This document shows, piece by piece, positions 23,531 to 36,200 of a stretch of DNA of 64,000 nt; the first letter of the stretch is position 1; each line of letters starts with the position of its first letter. Location of the stretch: contig OW051492.1 of the NCBI GenBank assembly GCA_932521035.1, forward strand, positions 4,216,001-4,280,000, read 5' to 3'. The DNA comes from Oscheius dolichura (Eukaryota; Nematoda; Chromadorea; Rhabditida; Rhabditidae). The notes beneath the pieces were generated by a model that had not been told where the DNA came from, did not search any database, and worked only from the letters and a program-made list of their open reading frames with translations. Position numbers and translations under genes: made by a program.

Positions 23531-24677
23531 ATGCGTCTTCTTCTTCTCCTCTTTCTGGCGACCATGGCCGTGTCGGCTACTCGAATGAATGCTGTGAGTT
23601 CCTCCCCGTATGTCTTTAAATTTGTTGTCCAGTGTGGTTCGGATGTGTCCGAGTACAAGAATTATCTGAACAGTACGGTCAATGTGCCTCTTGAGCAAGT
23701 GGCTGATATGGTTGTTGGCACCCCCAAGTCGTTAGCACCCCCTATGAGGATCTCCTCGACAGAAACCGTAGGTACACTTCGAAACATATGATACAAACAC
23801 CGTTTTAGTCTACTTCGAGTTCTATGCCAATGTCGCCAAGACTATCAGAGGTATCTGCTGTTTGTATTGTCCTAATCGTTTTAGCTGAGTCTATTGGAAA
23901 TTGGACAGAGACGAATGGCACGAGAACGAGGAAAATAACATATCAAGTAGTCAGAGGGGACAGCGCTCCTGTCCAGGTTTATCAAACACAGGTATCCTCA
24001 CTCTGCTCGCAGAAAATGATCGTCTGTCCAAGACGAGAGACACATGGTAGAAGTAATGACCACTATCCAATCAGGAGGAAGGAATCCCTACGGTGTGATC
24101 GGGAGAAGTGCTGCGCCTGATATTGAATTCGTCGTAAGTTTTGGTTACTGGCCCCGCTGTTGATGCAAGGGACCACGCGCGGATCAGTCATCTTGGGGAC
24201 ATGCCAAGTTTACGTTAGTACAGATAACATCGGCCATCTGCCAAGTATTTTCGCAATCATCATAGTTGATCCAAGCGAAGCCTCTCGTTTCCTGTTGCTG
24301 ATCAGACGTGTCGAGCCAGTTAATTTAGAGTGTGACTTGTGTCGCTCCCGGAACAATCTACCAGACCGACATCAGGATCAACGTGGCTTACCATATCAGC
24401 GATTCCGATTCTGTCCTCCGTAAGAATAGCCTTCCATAAAATATAGAAGAAACGAATCCAGCTATCTGCTCCTCGGCTTGGGTGGAGGCGTCCTCCTGGC
24501 TTCTCTGTTCCAGTACTTTACTTCTTGGATTCTCCTAATATTGGTTTTAGATACATCTGGAAGAAGCGCAGCAAGGTCTACAACAAGATTGTTGCCATGA
24601 AGAATCTGGAGCAACTGGAGAAGGCCCCCGTCGAGACAGAACCCGCTTCTGATACTGACGGCTATGAGAAGAAGTAG
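23531..24677 (+). CDS. putative single-pass membrane protein with signal peptide
   Basis: Starts MRLLLLLFLATMAVSATRM, a clear signal peptide. The ectodomain is made of small exons: CGSDVSEYKNYLNSTVNVPL, VYFEFYANVAKTIR, ESIGNWTETNGTRTRKIT, NPYGVIGRSAAPDIEFV and VTCVAPGTIYQTDIRINVAY, with N-glycosylation sequons (NST, NWT, NGT) and few Cys. A hydrophobic span LLLGLGGGVLLASLF leads into the basic stop-transfer YIWKKRSKVYNK and an acidic cytoplasmic tail ending YEKK. Family not recognised. Splicing between 24000 and 24480 is uncertain: a 28-bp intron (24046-24073) and an intron of ~200 bp are needed, and the join into the membrane exon does not keep frame in a way I could settle. The neighbour at 22.6 kb is a degraded duplicate. 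Confidence 0.5.
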
Positions 24678-27271
24678 ACAGCCTCCGATCCGTACCCGTA
24701 AATCTCCCCCTTCCTCCCCACAGGGTCCCCTTTCTGTTGTCATCCTCCATGATCTTCTTCTGTTTTACTTGGCAATAAATGATATCAGAAGGTACAGAAG
24801 GGTAAACAGTTCAACAGAATACTGACATTATGGGAAATGAAACGGTGGCAGAGTCAAACTCCCAGTGGACAGGGCAGTAACACAACCCAGTAGAGCTCGG
24901 CGAACATACTGTAATCTTTCCTCCGTCGACGAGAGCCTGAAGAGATCCAAAGGGATCCGGCCAAGTACAGATTCCCTCTCCCGCAGGCATCGATCCGTCG
25001 TATCAGAGGGGTGTCGGGGATGTATGTGGGTCGCGTCGGAGACCCAGTTCGGTCCCCGGCCAAAGCCAAGATTTGAAATGAAAATCATGGAAGCCACTCC
25101 TCGGCAACCGTATCGACTCGCCCAACTTTCCTTTTCGGATCAGTTTTTGAAGCCAGAACAGGTGGCACTCGACCACACGAGGGATGGCCCTCCTCCCCCT
25201 GTCCCTACCATTTTCTGGATACCCTATTGACAGCTTCTAGTCTAAACAAGGGGAGGATGTCTTTTTCGACTGATCTATCCGTCGATTCCTTCGGAGTCGG
25301 CCAATCCGTCTCCATTATTGGATCGGCAGCGAGATTTCCTCTCGTAAACTTCGCTTTCTATCCCATTCGGTGTTTAATAGAAAGAACTGCCCGTCATCGC
25401 CTCTCCTCCGGACCACTAGGACCAGCCAGTTCCGTCCTCCCGTCCCCAACCAGTTGCCTTGTCAACGTTACATTTCGACCAGCCAAATTTCCCAAGATGC
25501 CCATGATCCTCCTCGTTGTTCCCGACACCCAGCCGACGGGAATCCTTCCTTTAATCGGTCGGCAAACCGGTCACTCCTGGCCCGAGGCGCTATGTTTTCG
25601 TTTCTTGTGTCGCCCCTGGCCACCCAGCCCTGTTAATTAACCTTGCCCAGTTTGTCACAAGATGGCCAGCCCGTGATTAATCATGAGCAACCGGTTCGTG
25701 GCTCAGGTCAGTTACACTGTCCCCTATCAAAACAGTCCTTGTCCCTCCTTGATTCACCAGATGATTCGTTGGCCACAAACAATTGGCCGGTGATGTTTTG
25801 TGAGCCGGCGGCCCGGAGCGACCGTCACCCGATGAGAAAGTCTTCGCGCGGACAAACTTCCATCCAAAAAGAAAACGTCCGCTTTCTCCAAAATTTCCAT
25901 ATAATACGACCTCCTCCTCCTCCCTGGGAAAAGAGTAGCAGTGGTATTTACTCTGTCGTGGTCCGTCTGCCCCCTGCCTGCCCAATCCCCCCTACGGTCA
26001 GTCGGCTGCCACCCAGCCATCTCCCCTTCCCAATCCAATTAGGACCAGCTCTCTTTTGTCAGTCTATTTCTTGGCTGTAATACGCCTCTCACGAGACTGT
26101 TTGACCGCCCCGAGGACCGCATTAGCACTCGAATCGCCCAGGGCTCTATTCCCCTCCATTCACACCCCACCGGCCATTTTTTCAGGAGGATATCCAGTCC
26201 TCTTCGAGACCCCCAACTTCCCAGAGGCAGTTCGGCCCCCTTTGTCCTTGAGCGACTGTTCTCCCAATTCGATCAAGAGTTTTTCAGGTTCTCCCCCATA
26301 TTCCGCTACTCCTAGACTATTCTCTTTACTCTTTCCCATCCTCCTCTACCATCTCCTATAGAATTCCCCCGTTCCCAGCCGGGTAATCCCTCTTCTGGTC
26401 AGCTATCTGATCCCGTAATCGATTGATTACCTGGCCAAGGCCGTACTCGTTTTTTCCCTCTCCTTTTACTACTAGTTCTTGTCTGCCACCGTGTCATCCG
26501 CCCGTCTCCCGAGGAGGATGAACCTCGTCTGACCCCGGGGTGCAAACCGGAGTCCGCATCAATCCATCGCCATCGATTGTCGGTCACTGTTTGCCACTCG
26601 AATGTCCAGTTGTTTGCCAAAATTACGCGCGGGTTAATTGCGACCTGACCACGGGGCTCGCGCGACAAGAAGCTCGTCACCCGGGCTCTTCAAACATCTT
26701 CAAAGAACTTCTGCAGACGGGGTTCCCTTGCGTAAGGGAGGGGGGCAGACGGGGCCGTCGTCCCAGCTAATGGCCGGCTTAGGACACTGTTTGGGCAGTT
26801 CTCCCCTTTTTCTCCCTATTTACGGTCTCTTCAAGACGTCAAGGACATGCTCGTTATTTTTCTGGAACAATTCTTCTTCCCCTTCTTGTGACTTCTCCTC
26901 CTCCATTTTGGTCTGCCCCCGGCCAGTTTCCTTTCCATTTCAAAATCTCCCTGTCATCGTCTTAAATATTCCAGTTCGAGTCTCCCGGAACGTCCGTCTT
27001 CCCGTATCAGTTGTCTCTTCAAAGTATCAGATCATGTGGCTTGGGGAATAAAAGAAAACCAGTTCTGGCACATAGCAATTCCCCGTACTTTTTTCCCTTT
27101 TCCCCAGTGCTCCCCCATCTGCCCCCAGTGATATCCCCCCGGTCATCCATCATTCGGGCTTCTTGCCACCCTATGGACCGTGACCTAACCGGACCTCTTT
27201 TCCCTTTCCGTATACCCGTTAAACCCTTCTCTTTCAGGAGGACCACCTATGCCCCAGCGGCCCTAAAAGAG
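24678..27271. other. 2.6-kb gene-free interval before the LRP2-like gene
   Basis: After the poly(A) signal near 24775 no recognisable gene was found. The + strand is strongly C/T-rich with many short pyrimidine runs, giving long but domain-free chance frames on both strands. No inverted repeats of note were seen. Most likely the regulatory region and 5' UTR/intron of the receptor gene that follows. Confidence 0.5.
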
Positions 27272-30200
27272 ATGAGGTCGTCTGGTCTCCTCACCCTGGC
27301 GCTGGCGCTGGTGCCGTTGGCACTGTCGCTTAGCGCCCCTCGGCAACTTCCACTACAAGGTGACCATCTCCTGGCACGAGCCGACCGTCGTGATATTTTT
27401 GTTTGCTCGCCTAGTGGAGCGCGCACTTTCGTCGTTTCCCCTAAACAAAAAGAGCGGGTCGGACAGGCGCTTCCTGCTAAGAAGGAGTTCATCTCGCGAC
27501 TCACTAGCCTGCCCGACTGGTTATGACAGAGATGGCACCAGCTTGCCACAATGGGCACAGCCACCAAACCAGACACCCATACCCGGCCAATAACACAACT
27601 GTTTCAGTGGACAACCCACCCATCCCCGTCAGGGTCCGGCCACAGCCCTTCTCGGGCTCCGTCTCCCTGCCGACCGGGCCCACCGTCTGTGGGCAGAATG
27701 ATTTCCGATGTAATGATGGCAAATGTATCAGAGCCGAGTGGAGGTAGGGGTTTTTGAGGTTTACGATGACTCCTTATTGTCATACGAAGAAGAAATAAAA
27801 GGCGATCCCCCCGTAAATAGTTCGCCCGCGACGGGATGACGTCGGCCAGCGAACAGACTAAAGCTCAAACAAGCGCCCAAATAAAGACTAAACAGTAGAG
27901 AAAGTTCTATTCAGATGCGACGGGTCGGGCGACTGCCCGGACGGCGAGGACGAGAAGGACTGTCCCCATCCCGGATGCAAGGCCGACCAGTGGCAGTGCG
28001 ACAAGTACGAATGGCACCACGTCAGCTGCATAGCCGAGTACCAGCGGTGCGACAACATCACCGACTGTGCCGACGGCTCCGACGAGAAGGACTGTCGTAA
28101 GTTGGCCCCCTCTGTTCCTTCGGGGCAGAGACGTAGCAGAAATTGGCCGATTCAGAACTCCGGCCTTTCTAGCCATGACACGTTTAAGAACTGGATTGAA
28201 TTAGAATTCAACCAGAACTTCCAAATTAGAAATGGCTCAATTGAGAACTGGTCGAAAAATAACTGGAACTGGTCAGAAATGGACGCGTCAACACCGGGAC
28301 AGTCCAGAACTGGGACGGATTGGAACTTTTTTTATCCATTTTCGCTTTTTATTTGCGTATTTATTTGTGTTTTTTAATTTCTTTGTGTCTCCTTTGAATG
28401 ACCTCTCACAGATTCTATCGTCATTATGGTCCTCAATATTAAAGAAATGAGTGATAGGAGGTTATTCTATGAAGTCGAAAAAGACTAACCTTGATGGCTC
28501 TTCACTTTTTTACTGTGCTTACAGGTAGCTTCTATTTTTATGCATTGACATTCTTACAGAGAACGAAAATTTAACCAGTGTCGTGCTGTAGTAAAAATCG
28601 ATGTTACGAAAAAATCGATGTTACGGATAATAAACAAAATTGTAATTCGTGTTTATTGTCTTTTTGCATAAATATTTTACAGGTTGATTTTTTTATTATT
28701 ACATTTTCTTGATTATTCTCCAAAAATACGCAAAAAAAACGGAAAATTGCGGGAAAAAAGTTCCAATTCGTTCCAGTTCGGAATCGACCAGTTTTGAATC
28801 GTTCCAAAGGTGATTCGACCGTTTCTGGATTAGGATACTTCTGACCTGACAAGTTCTAATTTGGAAGTTCTGAACTGGTTGAATTCTAATTCAATCCAGT
28901 TCTTAAACGTGTCATGGCTAGAAAGGCCGGAGTTCTGAATCGGCCAATTTCTGCTACGTATCTGCCCCATTCCTTTTACCGTATTCAGCGGCCAGCCCAG
29001 TCGACTGTTCTCAGAAGGACGGCACCGTCTTCCAGTGTGCCGATGGCAGACAGTGCTTCGACATCTCCAAGAAATGCGACGGAAAGTACGACTGCCGCGA
29101 TCTCAGCGATGAAAAGGTGATCCCTCTCTTTTATTTTATATGCTTATACAGGACTCCTGCTCCCGCAACCACACGGCCTGCTTCCAATACCAATTCCGTT
29201 GTGCTGACCACACCCAGTGCATTCAGAAGTCGTGGGTGTGTGACGGATCGAAGGACTGTGCCGACGGATCGGATGAACCAGACACTTGTGGTAAACAGTC
29301 CTGTCTGTCCTTTTTATTCCTTATTTTCTCAGAATTCAAGCAATGTTCCGCTAGCGAGTTCCAGTGTAAGAACAAGAGATGCCAGCCAAGAAAATTTAGA
29401 TGTGACTATTACGACGACTGCGGTAGCCATTCATTATATCCATTTTATGTTATTTTTAGGAGACAACTCGGATGAGGAGGACTGCGGCGAGTACCGCTGT
29501 CCCCCTCAACAATGGCAGTGTCCCGGTACCGGCCACTGTATCGACGAGGTGAAACTCTGTGACGGGAAGCCCGACTGTGCCGATGGAGCAGACGAGAAGC
29601 AGTGTGGTATTTCTTTAGCCTGTCACCCTTTGAATATGATGACTTCAGCTTCCAATCTCTGCCCTTCTCTGGGCTGCCAAGCCGGCTGCCACCCCTCTCC
29701 CCATGGCGGAGTCTGCACCTGTCCTACCGGATACAAACTCGACGAGCGATTCCACCGAACCTGTTCAGGTACATTTTGCCATTTTTGACATTTCTATCCT
29801 CCTCCAGATATCAATGAATGTGCCGAATTTGGCTACTGTGACCAGCTGTGTGCCAACCACCGGCCCGGCTTCACTTGCTCCTGTTTGGGAGACTGTTACA
29901 CACTTGAAATGACCCACGGACCCGGGAAGGACAACTTGACCCTTCGGGGATACTGTGTCTCTAACAACGCCGACAAGATGAAACTGTTTCTGGCTCGAAG
30001 AGAGGGCCTCTACAAGCTCAGCCCCAACGGACCGAATCATGATGCGAAGAAATTGGCCTCTGGAGAATTCATCTACGGGGTGGATTTCGACTACGGGGAC
30101 AGGAAAATCTTCTGGACAGATCGCCTCGCCCACAGCGCCTTCTCGGCCGACGTCGACGAGGACGGCGAGATCAGCGACATCAAGTAGGGTCTCTTTTCTC

Positions 30201-33200
30201 TTTTGATCTATTTTGATGGTTCAGAAAACTCGGCCTGAAATCGCTCGTTTATCCTCGATCCTTGGCTGTTGACTGGATAACCAACACACTTTACATTATC
30301 GAGTCTGGGTCTCGGAGAATCGACGTCTCCTCCTACGATGGAGACAGGAGGACTGTCCTCTTGGCCGATGGCCTCACTCTTCCGTTGGATATAGCTTTGG
30401 ACCCTCTCCGAGGGTATATTCCTCTTTGTTTTGTTTATAGTAGAATACTTCTAGAGAGATGTTCTTCACCAATCAGCTGGCATTGGAAGGAGCGGCTATG
30501 GATGGTTCGAAGAGGAGAGTCTTGGTCAATACCCACACCCACCAGGTGTCCGGCCTCGTGGTCGACATCCCAGCCAAGCGAGTCTATTGGGTTGACCCCA
30601 AGGTGGACAGAGTGGAGAGTATCGACTACCAGGTAATCCCTTCATATACTCTTTGTTACGTTCCCTTTTAGGGAAACGACCGTCGTGTTGTGGCCCAGGG
30701 GATGAATACAGCACCCCATCCATTCGGGCTGACTCTCTTCGATCAAAACCTCTACTGGACCGACTGGACTCGTCTGGGTGTGGTGAAAGTGGAGAAGTTC
30801 GGCTCCCCGACTGAGATTATCTACTCGAACACGGAGAACAACGTCTTCCCGATGGGAATATCCGCCTATCATCCCATGGCCCAGCCAGGTTAGTTGAGAC
30901 ATCGGAGGGGAAAGAGACATCGTTTAGGACCGCAACAGAGTGACTGTCTCGGGATGAAGATCGACAACCCGTGTGCCACCGCCGATTGTGAGGGAATGTG
31001 TCTGCTGTCTAAGGATGCCGGTGGCTTTGGCGTTGGCTACAAGTGTGCCTGCCCCATCGGACAGCGGCTCGTGGACGGGACCAAGTGCATCGACTCGATC
31101 GACTACCTCCTCTTCTCCTCCAACAAAATCGTCAGAGGAATCTTCCCCGACATTACCCAAAACGCCCTGGCCGAGGCCATCCTGCCCATCTCTCCCGTGT
31201 CTCAGCGGAGGATTGGAATGTACTTCGAGGTGGAGTGTGATGTTCACGGGAACAGCTTCTTCTACGCCGACATCATGGATAACACCGTCTACAGGATCCG
31301 TCCAGACGGAGAGGGGTCTGCTCCCGTTCTGGTCACCCATAACGACGGCCTCGTTTCGATGTCCTTCGATTGGATCAGCAAGCAGCTCTTCTACGTGGAC
31401 AATATTCGAAATAGTCTTGAAGTGGTCAAGATTAGTGACTCTGGTCTTGTGCACCCCGACCAACTGGTTCATAGGCAGCTACTGAAGGGATTGAGAGACC
31501 CTGTCTCCGTCGTTGTCCACCCCTGGAAGGGACTGCTCTTCTATGCCGAGGCACAACGCCCTGCCGCTATCCACAGGTGCAATATTGATGGAACTGGCTG
31601 TACTGTCATCCGCAATACGACCATCGGAAGGCCGTCGGAAATGACGATCGACTTTGAAGAGGATCGCCTCTGTTGGGGAGACACCCTCCTCCGCACCATC
31701 AGCTGTATGGACTTAGACGGCAGCAAAGTGATGCCCCTCCCCGTGGAGTCGCCCATTCCTGTTGCCCTAGCAATCATGGGTGATCACATCTATTACGTGC
31801 ACCAGAGACCGTACTCCATCAGAAAGGTCAGCAAGAGAAACGGAGGATCCGGACGAGTCGTGAGGGAGTTCAGTGGAGAGGAGAGGAGTATCTTCAGTCT
31901 CAAAGCATGCTCTCGAGGCAACCAGCCCATTCCCGACGACTCCCGAGAACATCCATGTCGTGCCAGTGACTGTAGCCAGCTGTGCTTCGCCGTTCCCTCT
32001 CAAGGAGGACTCGCCAAGCAGTGCGGATGCAGGCAAGGCTTCAAGATCAATCCAGACAACGGCCACACCTGTGTGCGAGACACCTCCGAACAGATCGAGG
32101 CCCTCTGCTCCAGCAACACTACCCAGTTCGCCTGCCAAAACGGAAGGTGCATCCCGAAGGAGTGGCGATGTGACGGAGAGGACGACTGCCTCGACGGATC
32201 GGATGAGATTAACGAGAACAGAGAGAAGTGCTACCACGAGACGGAGTGCCCCGAGAACACGATCAGGTGTAAGAACACGAAGAAGTGCATCCCCTCGCAG
32301 TATGGGTGTGACGGGGACAACGACTGCGGAGACTACTCGGACGAGGACGCCAAGTACTGTAAGGACGGCCAGAGGCCCGTCTGTAGTGCCAAGAAATTCC
32401 AATGTGACAACCATCGTTGTATCCCCGAGCAGTGGAGGTGTGACTCCGACAACGACTGTGGAGACGGTTCGGACGAGAAAGTCGAACTATGCGGGAACAC
32501 GACCTGCGCAGCCAATCAGTTCTCCTGTGCCAACGGCAGATGCATCCCGATCTACTGGCTGTGTGACGGAGACAACGACTGCTACGATGGGACAGACGAG
32601 GACAAGGAACGCTGTCCTCCAATGCAATGCCGATCGGATCAGTTCCGCTGTGCCAGTGGACGGCAGTGCATCTCGTTGAGGAACCACTGCGACGGCCAGC
32701 AGGACTGTGAGGATGGCTCGGACGAGGACAGCTGCGTCATCCAGCAGGGAATGTGCACACCGGAACAGTTCACCTGCCAGAGTACAGGGCTCTGTATCCC
32801 CTCGGCTTGGAAATGTGATGGACAGAGGGTAAGTATTCTCTTCTCCTCATATTCAATTGGATTTTAGGACTGCGACGATGGTTCGGACGAGCCAGAATTC
32901 GGCTGCTCCTCCAACCGTTGCAAGGACGATCAGTTCCGTTGTGCCAATAGCCGCTGTATACTCAGCGTAAGTATTCGATTCATTGATATTTCGAATGTGC
33001 CCCTTTAGTCTTGGCTGTGTGACGGCGAGAACGACTGTGGAGATGGCAGCGACGAGTCGGAAGCATCTGGCTGCAGGAAGAAGGGGGCAGACACGAGGAA
33101 GTGTCCCTTCGAACATGTCTCCTGTGAACTGGCCCCGGATACCTGTATCCCGGTCACTCAATTGTGTGATGGAAAAGAACATTGCCCCGGAGGAACAGAC

Positions 33201-36200
33201 GAGGGCGGGAGATGTTCCCGAGATCTGTGCACGGCCGACAGAGCAGGCTGCTCCTTCAAGTGCCACAACAGTCCGAACGGCCCCCTCTGCACGTGTCCCT
33301 TCGGCGAACAGCTGGTGAACAAGACAAGATGCGAGCCGGAGAACGAGTGTCTCGATTCGAGGAGCTGTTCCCAGAAATGTACGGACGAGAAGCACGGATT
33401 CACCTGCAGCTGCGACGAGGGATACACCCTTGACGCCGATAAGCACACCTGTAAGGTGACCGACGGCCTGGCCGATATGAGGGTGTATGTCTCCAACAGA
33501 AATAGGTTTGCCCATCTTTCGTTGTTTGTGAGTATTGTCCTTTTAGGATCTACTGGTCCGACCACAATCTGGACAACTGGAGATCGTTTGCTGCCGTGGT
33601 CGAGAATGCCATCGCCATTGCCTGGGACAGCGTGACCGACCGAGTCTATTGGAGCGACATCCGGGAGAAGAAGATCTTCTCGGCTGAGAGAAACGGCACG
33701 AACACGACTGTGTTCATCGCCGACGGCTTGGATATCACGGAGGGAATTGCTCTGGACTGGATTGGACGGAACCTCTACTGGGTGGACTCCTCCTTGAATA
33801 CCATCGAGGTGGCCAACCTGGAGAACCCCGCCCATCGGACCCTCCTCGTCCATGAGAATGTCAGCCAGCCCAGAGGAATAGCTGTCGACCCGAGGAGGGG
33901 ACTGATGTTCTGGACTGACTGGGGACAGAACCCACGGATTGAGAGGGCCAATATGGATGGAACGGACAGGCAGATCCTCGTTAATACCAAGATCTACTGG
34001 CCGAATACCATCGCCCTCGACTACACCACCGACAGGGTCTACTTCGCTGACTCCAAGCTAGACTACATCGACTTTATCAATTACGACGGAACTGGTAGGG
34101 GTGTTCTCTTCTTTCCCAAATCTTTTTTAGGCAGGACACAGGTCATCTCCTCCTCGAAGTTCGTCCAACATCCCCACGCCTTGGCCATCTTCGAAGATAT
34201 GATGTACTACTCCGACAGGAGGCTGCAAAGACTACAGGTCTACCCTAAATATCCAAATGGAACGACGGCCGACTATCCGAGCCACACCTTCAGTAAAGTA
34301 GGTCCACTTTCTAATTGGACAGTAGTGTTTTCTTTAGGCCTTGGGAGTTGTGGCAGTCCATCCCGTACTTCAACCAAAGGGAGAGAATCCATGTGCCAGC
34401 AACCCCTGTAGCCACCTGTGTCTCATTGGAGCCAAGGGCGTAAGTCTCTGTTGCCAATTAATACCCAATATTTGATATAGACCTCTTCGTGTGCCTGCCC
34501 CATGGGAAAACGTCTAGATGGCAGCCACCGTAACTGTGTTCCAGACCAGAAGCCATTCCTCCTCCTGATCCAGAAGACCAACATGTTTGGAGTAGAGATG
34601 GCCCCTCGTGGTAACTCCACCCCCTTGCTCTCGGGAATGGTTCCTCTGGCCGGGCTGGTAAATGCCTTTGACGCTGGCTATGATGCCGAGTCGGGCGACG
34701 TGAGTACTCCTTCTCGTCCGCCTATCCGGTTATTTTAGATGTTCATCCTGGAGCATTCGAATATTGCCAGGACACTGACCCAGATCACGACGGATGCCGT
34801 CATCTACCGGTCCTCCATCAATGCCGGCAACAAGACCCAGATGTATTCTTCTCAAATCACCGACGATCCCTACTGCATTGCCTTCGACTGGAATGGTCGC
34901 AATATCTACGTCGGAAACAAGGTCTCCCAGACTATTGAAATAGTCAGAACTGTGGGAGAAATGGTAGGGGCAGAGAGGATACGTTCACGATCGTCTTTCA
35001 GTACCGAACGGTGATCCTCTCCAATGACCAGACACCTACGGCCGTTGTCCAACCCGTGGCCATCGCGGTCGACTCCGACAGGGGATACGTCTTCTGGCTG
35101 GACCGGGGAGGAGGAGCCGCTGATGTGAAAGTAGCCAGGGCCGATATGGACGGACAACACGCGTTGGTCATTGCCAGTAACGATTTGAGCGAGCTAGACC
35201 ACATGGCCTTGGATACGACCAACCAGCGGGTCTACTTCAGTGAGGCCAAGGCCGGAAGGGTAGGTGCCTCTCTTTACAGAGAGTAGAACCGTGGTTTAGA
35301 TCTCTTCGGTGACTTACGATGGGCAGGACAGACATTACATCTTGAACGATGCCGGCAGACAGCCCAATGGGCTGGCATTCTTCAGCGACAGACTCTTCTA
35401 TTCGGACTCGGCCTTTGATTCGATTGAGGTGGCCACGATCGTCGGTGATGGGCAGCCTCCTCCCTTCACCCACTTCAAGAAGGATGTCGAGAACCTCGTC
35501 AACATCAAACTGCTCCAGCCCAGACCCTGTAGGTCATTCTAGTTTCCTCTTACAGATCGAATCTTTAGCATCCCTCAGCCACCCCTGCCGGACGGAGAAT
35601 GGCAACTGCAAGCACATCTGTGTGCCCCAGCAGTTCAGCCAGCACACTTGTATCTGTGCCACCGGGTACACGAAGGAGGGAGTCACCGAATGCAAGCCGT
35701 TCGACGACGACTTTCTGCTGGTGGCTACGAGAAACAAAGTGGCCGCTGTCCCCATCAGCGAGACGGGACCCAAGAACATTGCAATGGACGCGATCGGTGG
35801 AGTTGCCATCTCCGCGGTGGACTACGAGTTCGAGAGCAGAACCATCTTTGTGGCTGACACGGCCGGAGTCAACAAGGGAATCACCGCCTACTCATTCGGA
35901 AATGCTGTCCCTCGAGCCATTGTCAGAGACACGTTCGGGTCGATGTCCATCAAGGACTTGGCCGTCGACTGGGTTAACTACAACCTTTATTTCATTAACC
36001 AGGACAGCGATCGGACAAATATAGAAGTGTGTAAATTGGACGGTGAACACCGGAAGATCTTGTTCACCACCAAGACGGAGACACCCACTTCCATTGCCGT
36101 CGACCCCATCGCCCGCTACCTCTATTGGGCAGATCAGGGACAGAAGCCGAGTATCCAACGAGCCCTATTGGACGGTAGCCGGAGAGAAGTCGTCGTATCC

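Noticed and set aside
27011-27271. Upstream in-frame extension of the LRP2 N terminus
   Set aside because: The frame is open but low-complexity; the ATG at 27272 directly precedes a signal peptide.
31767-32414. Long open frame on the minus strand within the LRP2 gene (215 codons)
   Set aside because: It is the antisense of the LDLa repeat array; the repeats' biased codons keep it open. Its Val/Leu/Asp-rich composition has no domain and no splice context.
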